A stretch of 64,000 bases of DNA from Adineta ricciae (Eukaryota; Rotifera; Eurotatoria; Adinetida; Adinetidae), in assembly GCA_905250025.1 (NCBI GenBank), contig CAJNOJ010000097.1, positions 62,001 through 126,000 of the forward strand, given 5' to 3'. The notes below the pieces were generated by a model that did not search any database, was not told where the DNA came from, and was given only the letters and a program-made list of their open reading frames with translations. Positions 23,411 to 34,837 of this stretch are shown in pieces (position 1 is the stretch's first letter; each line of letters starts with the position of its first letter). Made by a program: the position numbers and the translations under genes.

Positions 23411-26370
23411 TGATGTTATATTTAGTTTTTTGTTATTCAGTCACGATGTAATCTGGGAAAGGATTTTTTCACCGGAAAGAAAAACTTTTATTAATGATGA
23501 TTAAATAACCACCTGCTAGTTTTTTTTTCAAGAAAAAGGATGTCATTGTATAGACAACCCTGTCGGTTTTTTTTTCTCTTACTCTTCAAATCTTCATTAG
23601 CTAATGAATAAATGGGTTGTTGAAATCGTTACATCGGTTACTCAATCGATTTTTCCATGATTAAACATCGAGTTAGTGCAAGACTATGTTTGTATAGAAA
23701 ATGTTAATAAAATAACAGGTACGGCATTGTTCTGTTGTCTGTCAAGTATGATGAACTTGTTTGTATAAGTGTCAGTCGAAAGGTCAAGATATATGTAATA
23801 ATCCCTGATCGATTCGGGCCTGGAAACGACAATTCCACCAAACGTAGGACATTATTGAAACAATGCAGATAGTTCAAGACAGTTCTGTTTGTATTAATAA
23901 TTATTGTCTCTGATTGATTGATGCTATTAATAAAGTCAGTCAAGTACGTCTAATCGGTAGCCTTTGCCTAGACAAGGTTTAACTGTTAGTGCTATTGACA
24001 TTTGTTTTAAGCACTTCAAATATGTATATATATACAAACAAATACTAAGTTTGTTTCGCCAATATTCCCGCGCAATTCTATTAGATGCCGTCTCATAAAC
24101 GTAGCATGGAGATCAATGGATACTGACTGAATGCTGTGCAAGTGCGAAGAAATGGTATTACGTGCAGGTAGGCGTCAGCAGATAAAAATTGCATTGAATA
24201 AAGAAATCCCGCTTGAATACGAATGTCTCTGGTTAATACCAACGGTGATTTTGTATTTCTTGATTGTTCTTCGTACAAAACTGTGATCTTGATTTTTTTG
24301 GAAATAAGTAGAGCATTCTCTGTTGTTACAGTTTTTAAATAGATTTCAAGTGTTCCAAAGAGTACAAGAACACCTTTAGAAGCATAGAGAGCTCTCAAAT
24401 TGCCTGACGATCAGCGAGTACTCTTTTCTCTAATTGAAGTAGTCGTATTTCGAGAACCACGTTAATTTGTCTTGATTTGTTCAAACCGCACTGCAACATC
24501 CATCTTAGAATGACATCGTAATGCTTAGATAAATCTTATCACTCTTCTTCAAAAGCAGAAAAATTCGGCGTTTTACTGAGAATCTAATTCGCGAAGATAT
24601 CCATGAACCATACCCTAGAAATGTCCCCAGTACGCATAATGCAATATTTGTTTCATTGATCGAATTCTCTTGAGAGTTATTTCAGTTCTTTATACAAGAT
24701 CAGTATTGCGATCGTTTCCAATCCTAATCGAGTGATCCTTTCGACAATATATGCGAAGTGTTCAACTCATTTGCCATTCAAATGTACATCGAATACGATT
24801 TCTCCTCGCGCAAATTATCGCACAATTTTCTCGAACAAATGTATAATCAAATCGACCTTTACTCTCCTATGTTCAACGATAAAATATAATTATTCCAATT
24901 GTTGATTGCCTCGAGCTGCATACTTTCCTTTTTTTTGTTTGTCTTTGATAATGTTCATGCCTTCGAGCGCGACTCCTCCCGCTAAACTTTACAGAACACA
25001 TTTTTATTCTGCTCGTCAATGATCAGGATGGAAATGTTAGAAAAGAATCAGTTACTTCCGTCTATCTTCAATCGATTGGTCATTGAACATGAGTTAAGAC
25101 ACTGTTCTGAGGCGTGTGTGTGTGTGTGTGTGTGTGCTGAGGTCGTTGACGATAAGGAGAACATTTTCTGGGAATGGAACTTCACTTGCTAGGCTTTGAT
25201 GTCATGATTGTATGTTCTGGGAAATGGAACAATAGATGCCTGAGAACAATTCTCGTTGAAGAGAAGCATTACAAGGTCTTTACAAGTTATATATATATTA
25301 AAGAGTAGGAGAAGAAGAAGGAAAGGCGTAAGAATAACGGGAAAAAATGTTTGGAAGATCGCTAATGGTAGTGTTCAATAAGGAAGAGAAACGAAGACGA
25401 CGGAGAGAATTAGGCAAAAGTGACGTAATCATTTGCACCGGTACGACAACGATGCTAGAAAAAGAAAAGAAGAGAAAATGGCAATAGTAAAATCAACAAC
25501 TTTTTTTTAGCTACGATCCGCTCTGATAGAAAGAACAAACGTAAATAATCATTGCGTCAATATGTAGGATCGATATTGATAACTCTGTTTCAAACGAAGC
25601 ATTCTTATCAAGTAGAAAACATAGGTAAGAGAAGAGATGAATAGTACGTGACATTCTAATGAACAAAAGAGAGTATGAGTAGTTGTTCATTTGCGTTTCA
25701 CAAATATATGATGTAACTAATGTGCATGATCGTGTCTTATTCGACGAACGAGATGAATGACAGACCAGTCAGCAGTCATACAAGAAAAGAAATGAGTGCG
25801 AATGAAATGATCCATCTACATTTCTCAGTTGGTAATCTTTACTTCTGTTGTGTTCCAAGGACGAGTCTATTCTCGACTTTATAAATTTTCCGGGATTGAA
25901 AAAAAAACGAGAATTGTTTTGTCCTTGTTAGCTTTCTATTTCTCAGCGAAGTGAGCAAAAGGGGAAAGTTTTCCTCTTCGAGCAGAGAAGTACACGCTAA
26001 TTTTCTTGTTTTGTCTAATACTGTGATATATTTGTTTAATGAAGCACATAACAGTGCTCATTGCTGTCTGATATATGTGTGTATATATATATATATGAGC
26101 ACACGTGGAAAGAGAATCGATCATAGCTACTATTCTCAGTATTATTATTTTAGCTTGATCTCATCATCAAATGTTTCTGTTTGACTAGCCAGATTAGACA
26201 AACAGGCGTTCTTACCCGTTTTCTCTCTCTCTCTCCCTTTTTCTCTTCTTATGCCTGATGCTGAACACTCGAACCATTGATTGTTTTATTTTATTCATAT
26301 TTTGTTAGGAAGAATAACGTGATGCATTTCCACCAGATTAGGTGGACTTATCAACAAACACCATCATCGC
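23411..26370. other. 2.9 kb intergenic region with GT and AT repeats
   Basis: The largest gene-free plus-strand interval of the window. It holds a GT dinucleotide run at about 25113-25136, short AT runs near 24023, 25290 and 26085, and no frame with a domain, signal peptide or convincing codon use. The promoter of the type I membrane protein gene should lie in its right end. Confidence 0.5.
25113..25136. repeat. GT dinucleotide microsatellite
   Basis: About twelve GT units in an otherwise unremarkable intergenic region. Confidence 0.85.
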
Positions 26371-27651
26371 ATGTTGTCTGATCGTGTACTACTTTTTCTT
26401 TATTTGATGATCATTATCGTCGTCGATTCTGGAGATAGTTTACCATGTACTCCAACTAAACAAGTGCTTCTGTCCAATTGTTCAATTCAACCGTCTCAAA
26501 ACTCGACGACGAACGATAATCGAACATTAACAATGATCATACCCTATTCGCTGAATCGTCAACATCAAGACGAGTACTTAGCGACCATCCTCACTCAGAA
26601 TAAGTCGTTCATACGTTTGAACTTAAATTTGATTCAATGTGAAAATAAAAGTTCGACATTAAATTGGACTTCATTAGAGTCTTCGTCAACATTGAATGGC
26701 GAATTCCTTCGTACATCGTCCATCAATAAAAACACAATGTATTTACCATCTGGAAAGATTTATTTACGAAATCTTTCGACAATTGATTGTTCAACAAACA
26801 CGATTTACCGTACCAATGCCAATCAATTATTTCAACTTGATTTACGCATTGAATCCACATTGAATGATTATTGTTTAGATGATACATCATGTTATCCTCA
26901 TGATACTTATCAATGTGATCCCATCGAACAGCGATGTATATGTCGACAACCTTTTCAGCCATATTCGATCAAAGAACATTATACAATATGCATTCAAGCT
27001 GCTGAAACCGTCGAGCAATGTCCAAGGCAAACTCAACGATGTTTACCCTGGTGTCATGAAAACAGTTCATCATTAATGTGTGTATGTCCGGAGGACTTGG
27101 CGAGAAAGAAATTTTCCTATAATAATCAAGGTAAACGCGTGAGAAAAAAAGCTAATTAGCTTGTCTGACTCGAATCATTCTTTTTTTTTTAATTAGCTTA
27201 TTGTGAAAGTCAAACGGGTGGCATATGTAATGCGTATCTTCGATGTCCATTAGGAAATCTATGTGTACATGGAACTTGTCAAAAGATCACCAATGAATTC
27301 TATCAATCAATTTCGATGAATATTGTTACAATTTCCATTATCGTCTCATGTTTAATTATATTCATGATAAGTGCCATTCTAGGAATTGGTATATACATAT
27401 TACGTCGGCAACGGTGGAAAAAACATTACCATTCACCAATGAGTTCAATCTGCGCCAAACAACATCCAATGAGTCTACCAGCGATTAGTGATTATGATAA
27501 TGTAACTTATAGCGCGTTTCGTGCTAATGTTCAACTTTCATCGAGTGACGATAATGACAGTTCGCCAATGACAACATCGGATGAATGTTCATACGAACCG
27601 AAAATAGTTTACCTTGGTGGTGAACAACAATTAACAGCAATATTTGCTTGA
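26371..27651 (+). CDS. Type I single-pass membrane protein, Cys-rich ectodomain
   Basis: Two exons (26371-27130, 27197-27651) give 404 residues. There is a signal peptide (MLSDRVLLFLYLMIIIVV) and a Ser/Thr/Asn-rich ectodomain with many N-glycosylation sites. A juxtamembrane cysteine-rich region follows (units such as CLDDTSCYPHDTYQCD, CICRQPF and CESQTGGICNAYLRCPLG) with spacing like EB/EGF-like modules. A transmembrane helix (about IVTISIIVSCLIIFMISAIL) comes next, then an approximately 85-residue cytoplasmic tail with Tyr and Ser clusters and acidic patches. The spliced frame is strongly supported because Cys-rich modules occur on both sides of the intron. No family was recognised; an adhesion or receptor role is only inferred from topology. 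It lies 838 bp upstream of a GPCR gene on the same strand. Confidence 0.75.
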
Positions 27652-28489
27652 AATCAACTAGAAAGAGTTCTCTTCTGCTTTGTCCTTGAAATAAATTATT
27701 TCATACATTTCTTTTTGTGTCTGATCAAACAATACTTTCAAAGGATTAGTGTGAATAGCAAAATAATAGATGAGATTATTACTCGACAATAACCACTTGG
27801 AGATTGATTTGGCCTCTCATCGTCAAGAATATGTACTTGAGAATAGTTCATTTTATCATCTGAACATTAGAATAACTTAAAACTTCGATTAAATCCACAG
27901 GTCAAATTCTACTTTCCTCGAGCTAATTTCATAAAACCTCTGTTTTCCTTGTGCATCTACATGTAAGCAGATAGTTATCAAATTCCGAACATTTATTGTC
28001 ATACTTTCAATAGTCTCGTGCGTCGCGAAGCAAGTTATTCAAGATTGGAGTCCATCTCATTAATATAAGAATAATATTTATCATGTTATGACAAAGACTT
28101 GTCCCAGTTAAAGGATCGAGTGTCTTCGAACTCCGTTGATGTTTATTTACTTCGGAAAGTGTTCTCACCAGTCTAGCCAATATAAGACCAGTCAATACTT
28201 CCTGTTCGGAGACAGTACAGCAATTTGTCTACTTTTATTTTCATTGAAGCATACACGAGTTTTTCTTACGATAGAAAGTCAAAACATAAACGACGTGCTG
28301 CTTTACACTTCTCTCCTTGGCTGATTGAATTGTCTCGCATTTGTTCTGTCAATCTCTTTTTGTTTCCTCATCGCTCGCCTGCTTCTTTTTTCCTTTTCTT
28401 CTCCTTCTTCTTCTTTTTTGTTTCGTAGAATCAAAAACAACTATCCGACAGTTGTTCGCTTTATTGAATGACAATCTCATCTATTTAAA
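27652..28489. other. Intergenic spacer
   Basis: Spacer between two same-strand genes. It contains AATAAAT near 27690, a likely poly(A) signal for the upstream gene, and a pyrimidine-rich stretch near 28384-28415 before the GPCR. No other feature was seen. Confidence 0.45.
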
Positions 28490-30627
28490 ATGAATACTAC
28501 CAATTATACAACTAATAACGGTGATGAATTCTCGCATAAACTCGTCTTTATCCAAGGATTGGTTTACATTCCAATTCTATGTACTGGAATTGTCAATAAT
28601 CTTTTCACTATCATAGTCATGCTGTCAAATCGAGAAATGTATACAGTTACCAATTGTTATCTCCTCAATTTAGCTATCAGTGATACTTTACCATTAATTA
28701 TCAGTTTACCATTTGAAATTACGGTAGGAAACTTTCAGTATAAGACGATATTCGAGATTTGCGTATTTGTTTTAGTTTTTGCGCATCAAACTTCCATGGA
28801 ACGAGATCGGTTGTAAACTTCGGAGCCTACTCGCTGAAACATCGACGAATGCATCGATTCTAACGATCAGGTAAAGAAATGCAAATGTGTGAAGATCTCA
28901 CCCTCGTTGTTTGCCACTTTCTAGCGCGTTTACTATTGAACGTTATTTAGCAGTTTGTCGTCCGTTACATACATCTTATCATTCAACTACACGACGTGCT
29001 ATTAAAATCGAATTTCTGATTTGGTTCATTGCCGTAACGTCTTCTATTCCATACTTTCATTTCATTGAACGAGCCGATAACGATTGTGTTTTTAATACCG
29101 ACTTGCGCTCTTCGATTCAAATATGTTTTCATATATCTGCGATAGTATTCTTCGTCTTGCCCGCATTCATTCTCTGTTTCTTGTATGCATTGATGGCACA
29201 ACGCCTGTATTCAGTTGGTTTAATTAATCGAATTCGATGGTCAAAATCCAGCGGAACGGAATCTTGTTCGTCGCCGAGATGTTTACAAAAGATTGAGTGT
29301 GACAATGTGAATTCCAAATGTCAACGACACTCGTCAACGTCTTCAATACTAATTCGACATTCGTCGATTCTGCGCTCTAACAAAAGTTCTCTTCCTGGCT
29401 CAATTAATCCAACTCCATCAATGAAAATCTCGGCATTTAAAATGCTTTGTAAGTAGTTGGAATCTCGTTTAATTCTACCTAAGTAGACAATACTGTCTGA
29501 AGAGAATTCATGATCGTGACTACAACGAAGAATAAGCAAATGTTCATTTGCCTAGTATGTCGTGCTCTTTTAATTCGAGTTATTTTCAGACACAAATATT
29601 TTGCATAAGTTCAAGATCATATTGAATAATTATCTTCATTAATCTCCTTATTAAAACTCTATGGTTTTCTATTTATAAGCGTCGATGATTCCTTTTATGC
29701 TATGTTCGAAATAGGAGATCTTCAATTATGAATCAATTAGAAAAGAAACAGAAGGGAGTAGTCTATTCGCAGGTATGAATGACGCGGAACGGTTTCAATT
29801 GAATATATTGATCGACTTCGATTACAAAGTTAAGTCGAACTAATTATCTGTTCAAAACAAAATCTGATGCTTATGTTATTGGATGAGAGAAGTGATATTT
29901 CAGAAGGGTTATTTAAGATGCGGTAGAGCCACGCAACTGTCGTTGATATTAAAAACTCCTTTTGTTCTATAGTAAATAGATAAAGAGTCTAGTCTTTCAT
30001 AAACTCGAAAATTCTTATGTTGCTCGACATTCTTCCTTTCGGAATACATTTTTCTATGATCAAGCACTGTGATTGCATTATTGATGATGTGTTGTCATTG
30101 TCTATTTTCTGTGATGTTTAGTTGCGGTTGTTATTGCTTTTATCATCTGTTATGCGCCATTTCATGTTCAACGATTAATTACAAGTAGTTTAGATGACAA
30201 TCATCTTACTACCATTCAGCAACGTGCCATTACTATTTTTTTCTCTATAAGTGGAATTCTCTATTTTCTTGGTGCATCTATTAATCCGATCTTCTATCAT
30301 TTGTACTCTCGACGATATCGGCAAGCATGTCGACGTACAATAAGACGAATTCTACACTGCCAACAACAGTATCATCATCATCGTCATCATTATCATCACC
30401 ATCGTAATCATTCTTTTCGTCAGATTCAGTATCGCAAGACTGAACAATTGCAACCTTTTACACGCCTCGTTGCCTGTGCAAATAGTGATTCAATCGTTTT
30501 GCCAAAAATTGCAGCCATCGATCGATTGGCACCTAAATATCGAAGTAGTTGCGATCTAAGCATCAAAACACAGCATCGATGGAGTTGTTCATTGCCAGAC
30601 TTAAATATAAACCCGGTGAATTCATAA
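28490..30627 (+). CDS. Peptide GPCR, neuromedin-U/CAPA/pyrokinin receptor-like
   Basis: Four exons (28490-28723, 28776-28870, 28925-29448, 30122-30627) give 1359 nt and 452 residues, in phase. The N terminus is short, with N-glycosylation sites (NTTNYTTNN). Class A landmarks are present: GIVNNLF in helix 1, NLAISD in helix 2, the disulphide Cys in EIGCKLRS before helix 3, and ERYLAVCRPLH at the end of helix 3 (E115-R116-Y117). Helix 6 is IICYAPFHVQRLI and helix 7 is NPIFYHLYS. The CYAPFHVQR helix-6 motif resembles the CWAPFHxQR pattern of neuromedin-U, CAPA and pyrokinin receptors, so a peptide ligand of that type is likely. The C-terminal tail has a His-rich run. Intron 3 (673 bp) is long for this window. 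The exact ligand is not predictable. Confidence 0.85.
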
Positions 30628-30699
30628 AGAATTTATTTTTGTTTTTCTGTTTGATAAGAAATAAAAACGAAGAACGAAATGTAGAAGATGAGGAATTTT

Positions 30700-31437
30700 T
30701 CAGTTGCCATAGGTACTGTTGATAGAAGCTGCATCGTCAAGATCATCATTACCAGGTGTTGAACGATTTTGCTGGTAGTTCGATGGAGGTGGCATGGTTC
30801 TTCGACGAACAGGATCAAGTGTTGAATATGTATTTGCTCGATTCGGTGCAAGATTTGAATATCTCTCTTCCCGATCATCTTGAGATCGAGTTTGCCGTGA
30901 GCTAGTCGTATTCCTCGATATGTTGTCATAGTCGGCTGATGCATACGAACTTCCATCCTCGTAGTCATCATACTCATAATCATCGAGATCGTCTCCATAG
31001 ATGTAATAGCGATAAAAATCACCAATGGGCATTGGCCCATCGAGTGTTACAACTGCGGCATCTTCATGAATGACATTAAAACGTTGTTTCGGTGGTCGAT
31101 ACCAATCGAATGGTGCATGTCGATAGCCAGGCAATTCACGTGGAACATGCCGAAATTGGCCATACATTCGTGAATTGCACACGCTCTCCATAGTCGTCGT
31201 CAAACAGGCATTCATAAAATTCGGTGGACAACACATCGGGGCAGGCTGAAGTGGTATCATTGGTACCAACATCTGCGGCATGACTGGTACAAGCATTGGT
31301 TGAGAACCGCACACAGGTAACATTGAACTGCTTTCAATTAGTTTTGATTCTAGTTCGTTGAGTGAAATGTAAATTTTCAAATAAAAAAAAATGTAAACCA
31401 AGAACAGAAAGAACAACTCATCCGTAACACATGACAT
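30700..31437 (-). CDS. Uncharacterised Pro/Met-rich then acidic Tyr-rich protein
   Basis: An open frame of 245 codons. The first 38 codons are AT-rich and may be untranslated; the internal ATG at 31323 would give 207 residues beginning MLPVCGSQPMLVPVMPQ. The N-terminal part is Pro/Met/Cys-rich. The middle has a folded-looking stretch (RHVPRELPGYRHAPFDWYRP, FNVIHEDAAVVTLDGPMP), then an acidic Tyr/Asp-rich segment (DDLDDYEYDDYEDG) and a Ser/Arg-rich disordered tail. If the upstream start is used it would add a membrane anchor. No family was recognised. Codon use and the ordered middle section support a real gene. It is convergent with the GPCR upstream, 72 bp apart. Confidence 0.55.
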   Translation of the reverse strand: MSCVTDELFFLFLVYIFFYLKIYISLNELESKLIESSSMLPVCGSQPMLVPVMPQMLVPMIPLQPAPMCCPPNFMNACLTTTMESVCNSRMYGQFRHVPRELPGYRHAPFDWYRPPKQRFNVIHEDAAVVTLDGPMPIGDFYRYYIYGDDLDDYEYDDYEDGSSYASADYDNISRNTTSSRQTRSQDDREERYSNLAPNRANTYSTLDPVRRRTMPPPSNYQQNRSTPGNDDLDDAASINSTYGN

Positions 31438-31609
31438 TCAGATATATTTCATTGAACAGTGTGCTACACAGAATCAATACCAGTACTTGACAATGAATGA
31501 TGTTCGTATATATTCAATAGGAGTATAGAATGTAACACCTTCCATATTCATTTTTTCCGTTTAAATGTAAAAATTCATGTTAATAAATGAAAGAACTGAA
31601 CAGAAATCA

Positions 31610-31905
31610 TTAACGTGAACAGCAACAGATTACAATAATTGCATGAATGACACCTTCGAATATGTTCAGAAAATGATCTTGTAAACAAAATAAGAACAGA
31701 TATCTACCTGGTGCATAGCCGATCATTGTTAAAAGAATGTTTAAACTAACCATCCATGAGCATATTTTATTTCGAGCAAAAAAGACACTAATAGGAGGCA
31801 TAAGAAAAGCCTATAGGGATACAAGAGCAGAATTTATAGGTTGATCAGTATATATAAACGAACCAGAACAATGAGTATAATTTTACCGATAAGACCGAAT
31901 AACAT
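31610..31905 (-). CDS. Pmp3/RCI-family small membrane proteolipid
   Basis: Three tiny exons (31864-31905, 31708-31810, 31610-31653) give 189 nt and 62 residues, the usual length for the family. Pmp3 (UPF0057) proteins are two-helix plasma-membrane proteolipids linked in yeast and plants to membrane potential and salt stress. The pattern is clear: LAFLMPPISVFF in helix 1, SLNILLTMIGYAPGVIHAII in helix 2, with the family's N-I-L-L-T and P-G-x-I-H-A signature, then a CCC tail. The GT..AG sites are each in phase, and every exon is shorter than 110 nt, so automatic annotation may miss it. It lies 45 bp from the gamma-glutamylcyclotransferase-like gene on the same strand. Confidence 0.88.
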
Positions 31906-31950
31906 ATTTAAATAAAAAGTATAAAATCTAGAAAAAGAAAGTATCTCTAT

Positions 31951-32500
31951 TTATTTGGAAGGTCTTTGAAGCCAGTCTCCACTAGGAATTCGTATCCAAC
32001 TCTGATCAGGTACTTTCAATTTCGGCACATAGATATAAGCATGTTTTATTTCATTGTCATTTACTAATACTTCGACTATTTTTCGTTCATAATCATCACC
32101 TTCGATCAAATCTGCTTGAGTTATTTTCTGCGCAAACTGTTCTCTCGATGGCCAACCTAGAAGACGTACAACGATGCTATCACTTGAATTACCTAAGTTA
32201 CATAACAAAATACAAATGTAATTATTATTACAATCAAACGGAACACACCGGTATAGATAGCAAACGGGTAGGTTAATGATGAATGAGCAAACAATTGGTA
32301 TCCGGTCAGTTTGCCAGTAATAGCATAACTCATATCCTTGAAATGCATCGAAAAAAGTTTAGTTCAACGTTCGAAAAAATTTCAAGAGATACATTAGTGA
32401 AATTCTTTGCCCATGGTGCATTGGTATCATTATCGTCTCGTAGCGTTCCATAGGTAGCTAACAGTTCAATGGCACTAGGTTGTTTCAAGTCAGTTGACAT
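31951..32500 (-). CDS. Gamma-glutamylcyclotransferase-like protein (GGCT/AIG2 fold)
   Basis: Three exons (32393-32500, 32249-32336, 31951-32192) give 438 nt and 145 residues. Proteins of this fold release 5-oxoproline from gamma-glutamyl amines or peptides. The substrate-binding loop ATYGTLR is at residues 15-21. The catalytic-type Glu is E96 in DLIEGDDYERKIVEV, whose E-G-x-x-Y-x-R spacing is typical of the family. The sequence ends soon after the last strand, as in the short GGCT and AIG2-like enzymes. It is not clear whether this is a GGCT, a GGACT or an AIG2-type protein. It lies just upstream of the Pmp3-type gene on the same strand. Confidence 0.85.
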
Positions 32501-33358
32501 TGTATGCGAAGCAAATGTGAATCTTTCTGTTGAGTTGTACTGGGATTTTGTACGTCACAACTGCAAATATGGTATTCTGTGGATTGATAACTACTTTTGG
32601 ATTTACCTATATAAAACGTAACTTTACGTTGATTTATCACCTGTTATACGATACAAAATGAATGTCGAAGCACTGTGTTCGACACAAATCGAAAGAGAAA
32701 TGTTTTACTATTTGGAAACATCACGAAACCTTTTCTGTTTCGATCAGCGTGCAAGTAATTCATGATGAAAAAATAATCAATCATCAAAGTAGATGAAATT
32801 GGTTCAAGCGTTGATGTATAGATTTCATTATTTTGCTTAAAAGTGTTCGTCGAATTTCAGTACTTCTTTGCAGTGTATTCCATCGTGTGAGAATTTTCTT
32901 ATTAATGGCATGTGAAATGACGAATCTGTCTTCAAACAAATAGAACTCTTATGTGTCGTTCGGAGGAACTTGAAAGTTTTCGATACAAGAAGAGCTTTGG
33001 TCATACCAATAGACATCGATTATTCATCTTCTAAATCGAATAGAATATCATTGGTTATTTCGTACCAATGACTACAGTGGATAGTAGAGACAGGAAATAA
33101 ACTAATATATTAATACAAAATGTTTATTTTGTCGAAAATCTTCAATTTCTCATTTGAATTCGAGAGCAAAAGTGGGAGAACCTAACTGAACTATTAGTGT
33201 CCTCTATACTAAGAATAAAAAAAAACGCATAGTGGTGGTCGAAATCCTTATTTTCCACCGTCGCTACTATCAAGGTTAATCATTTGTTTAGTTTTGATCA
33301 AATCATTTGCAGAATGTTATACATGTAATATTGCTCGAATCGTTTCATTCAATTACAA
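32501..33358. other. Divergent promoter region
   Basis: 858 bp between the starts of the gamma-glutamylcyclotransferase-like gene (-) and the uL3m gene (+). AT-rich with no open frame of note; presumably holds both promoters. Confidence 0.45.
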
Positions 33359-34735
33359 ATGAATCGCGCATTGCAAACAATATGTACTCGTTTCCTAACG
33401 CGTCCTCTTCTTCCAGTGTCGAGTGTGAACTTCATTCCATGTGCTGGAATACGACATCATAAACTAACCGATCAACATATGAGATTACGATACAAGAAAC
33501 TTCATTGGCACAAGTTTTATGACGATAAATGGGTTCAACGACGTGGAGGCGGGTTGGTCTGTTTAATTAGAATATTTTTCAACTTAATAACTCTAATTCA
33601 TTGTTTGTTTTTAGATGGGATGAAAAACTCACTCCGGAGAATATTTCGTTCATGCAAGAGGTCGTCCATGATACATATGCCAATGAAGAAAGTCCATTGA
33701 AAGATGGTCCCTGGAAACATGGAGAATACACAACCAATCCAGAGACAATTCGTACTGGTGTTCTTGGACTAAAATTAGGAACATTGCCACAGTGGAATAA
33801 AAAGGGTCAAAAGTTTTATGTCACAGTAGTTCAAGTAAGACGATTTTCCGTCGATCGATGTCTGGAAAAGATGTATATTCTAGATTATTGACAATCATGT
33901 GATTAACTATACTCCGCCCGAGATGATCAATTTTCGAACATTATTTACTACTCGTCCGTTACGTCGTGATCTCCATGGGAAAGTCGGTATGCTTGTTGTC
34001 GGTGCCCTATCTTGTGATCCTAGGAAATTTACTCGAGCTTATAACGGTTTATTTGAACAAGCTGGTGTACCGCCCAAACGTAAATTAACTCGATTTTTTG
34101 TCACGCCAAACAGTGTGATTAAACCTGGCACCCCTCTCTACGCCACACACTTTCGCTGCGGAGATTACGTAGATGTACAAGCACGTTCCATAGATTATGG
34201 TTTTCAAGTAAACAACCGGATTGAATATCGATCTCACAAACGAATGTTTTGTTTTCTATAGGGTGTTATGCGTCGGTACGGTTTTCGTGGTGGCCCTAGT
34301 GATAAATACGGTGCAACGAAATTTCATCGTAAACGTGGTACCGTTGGTTCAGGTCGTAAACATCGAATTCTACCTGGAACACGAATGGCCGGCCTTATGG
34401 GCAATAAATTAGTAATGATGAAAGGTTTGAAAGTTTGGCGAATAAACACCAAATACAACATCCTTTACCTCATGGGTCCAGCCGTGCCTGGACCTAATCA
34501 TGGTTACATGCGTATACAAGATTCAACGTTGTACGAACGTAAACAAAAGATAACGAACGAGAATCATCCGCCATTTCCCACTTACTTTCCCGAAAATGGA
34601 AAAGTTTTAGAAGAAGAATTATTCGCCGATGACATCTACCGATTCGATCAGCCAACACTAACATTAGATGATGTACAAATAGCTCCATTAACAAGTCGTC
34701 GAACAGCAGCGAAGACTGCTCAAAAGAAAAAATGA
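33359..34735 (+). CDS. MRPL3: Mitochondrial large-subunit ribosomal protein uL3m
   Basis: Four exons (33359-33552, 33615-33834, 33884-34207, 34262-34735) give 1212 nt and 403 residues. uL3m is a core 39S subunit protein that binds 23S-like rRNA near the peptidyl-transferase centre. The N terminus is basic and hydroxylated with no acids, as expected of a mitochondrial targeting peptide. Family motifs are clear: IRTGVLGLKLGTLPQWNKKG, IKPGTPLYATHFRCGDYVDV, GFQGVMRRYGFRGGPSDKYG, RKHRILPGTRMAGLMGN and GLKVWRINTKYNILYLMG. The length exceeds human MRPL3 (348) mainly at the ends. The start is the only in-frame ATG ahead of the targeting peptide. Identification is firm. Confidence 0.95.
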
Positions 34736-34837
34736 GTTTTGTTTGATTTTATTTGTACAGAAAAGGAACGTTAGAATGTTGAATCACATAGAATCAGTTA
34801 TTTTCTTTCATTCTACTGTTTGTTTTTTTGTTACTTT

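Noticed and set aside
24093-24398. 101-codon minus-strand frame
   Set aside because: No family pattern, no signal peptide and no splice context; kept out as unsupported.
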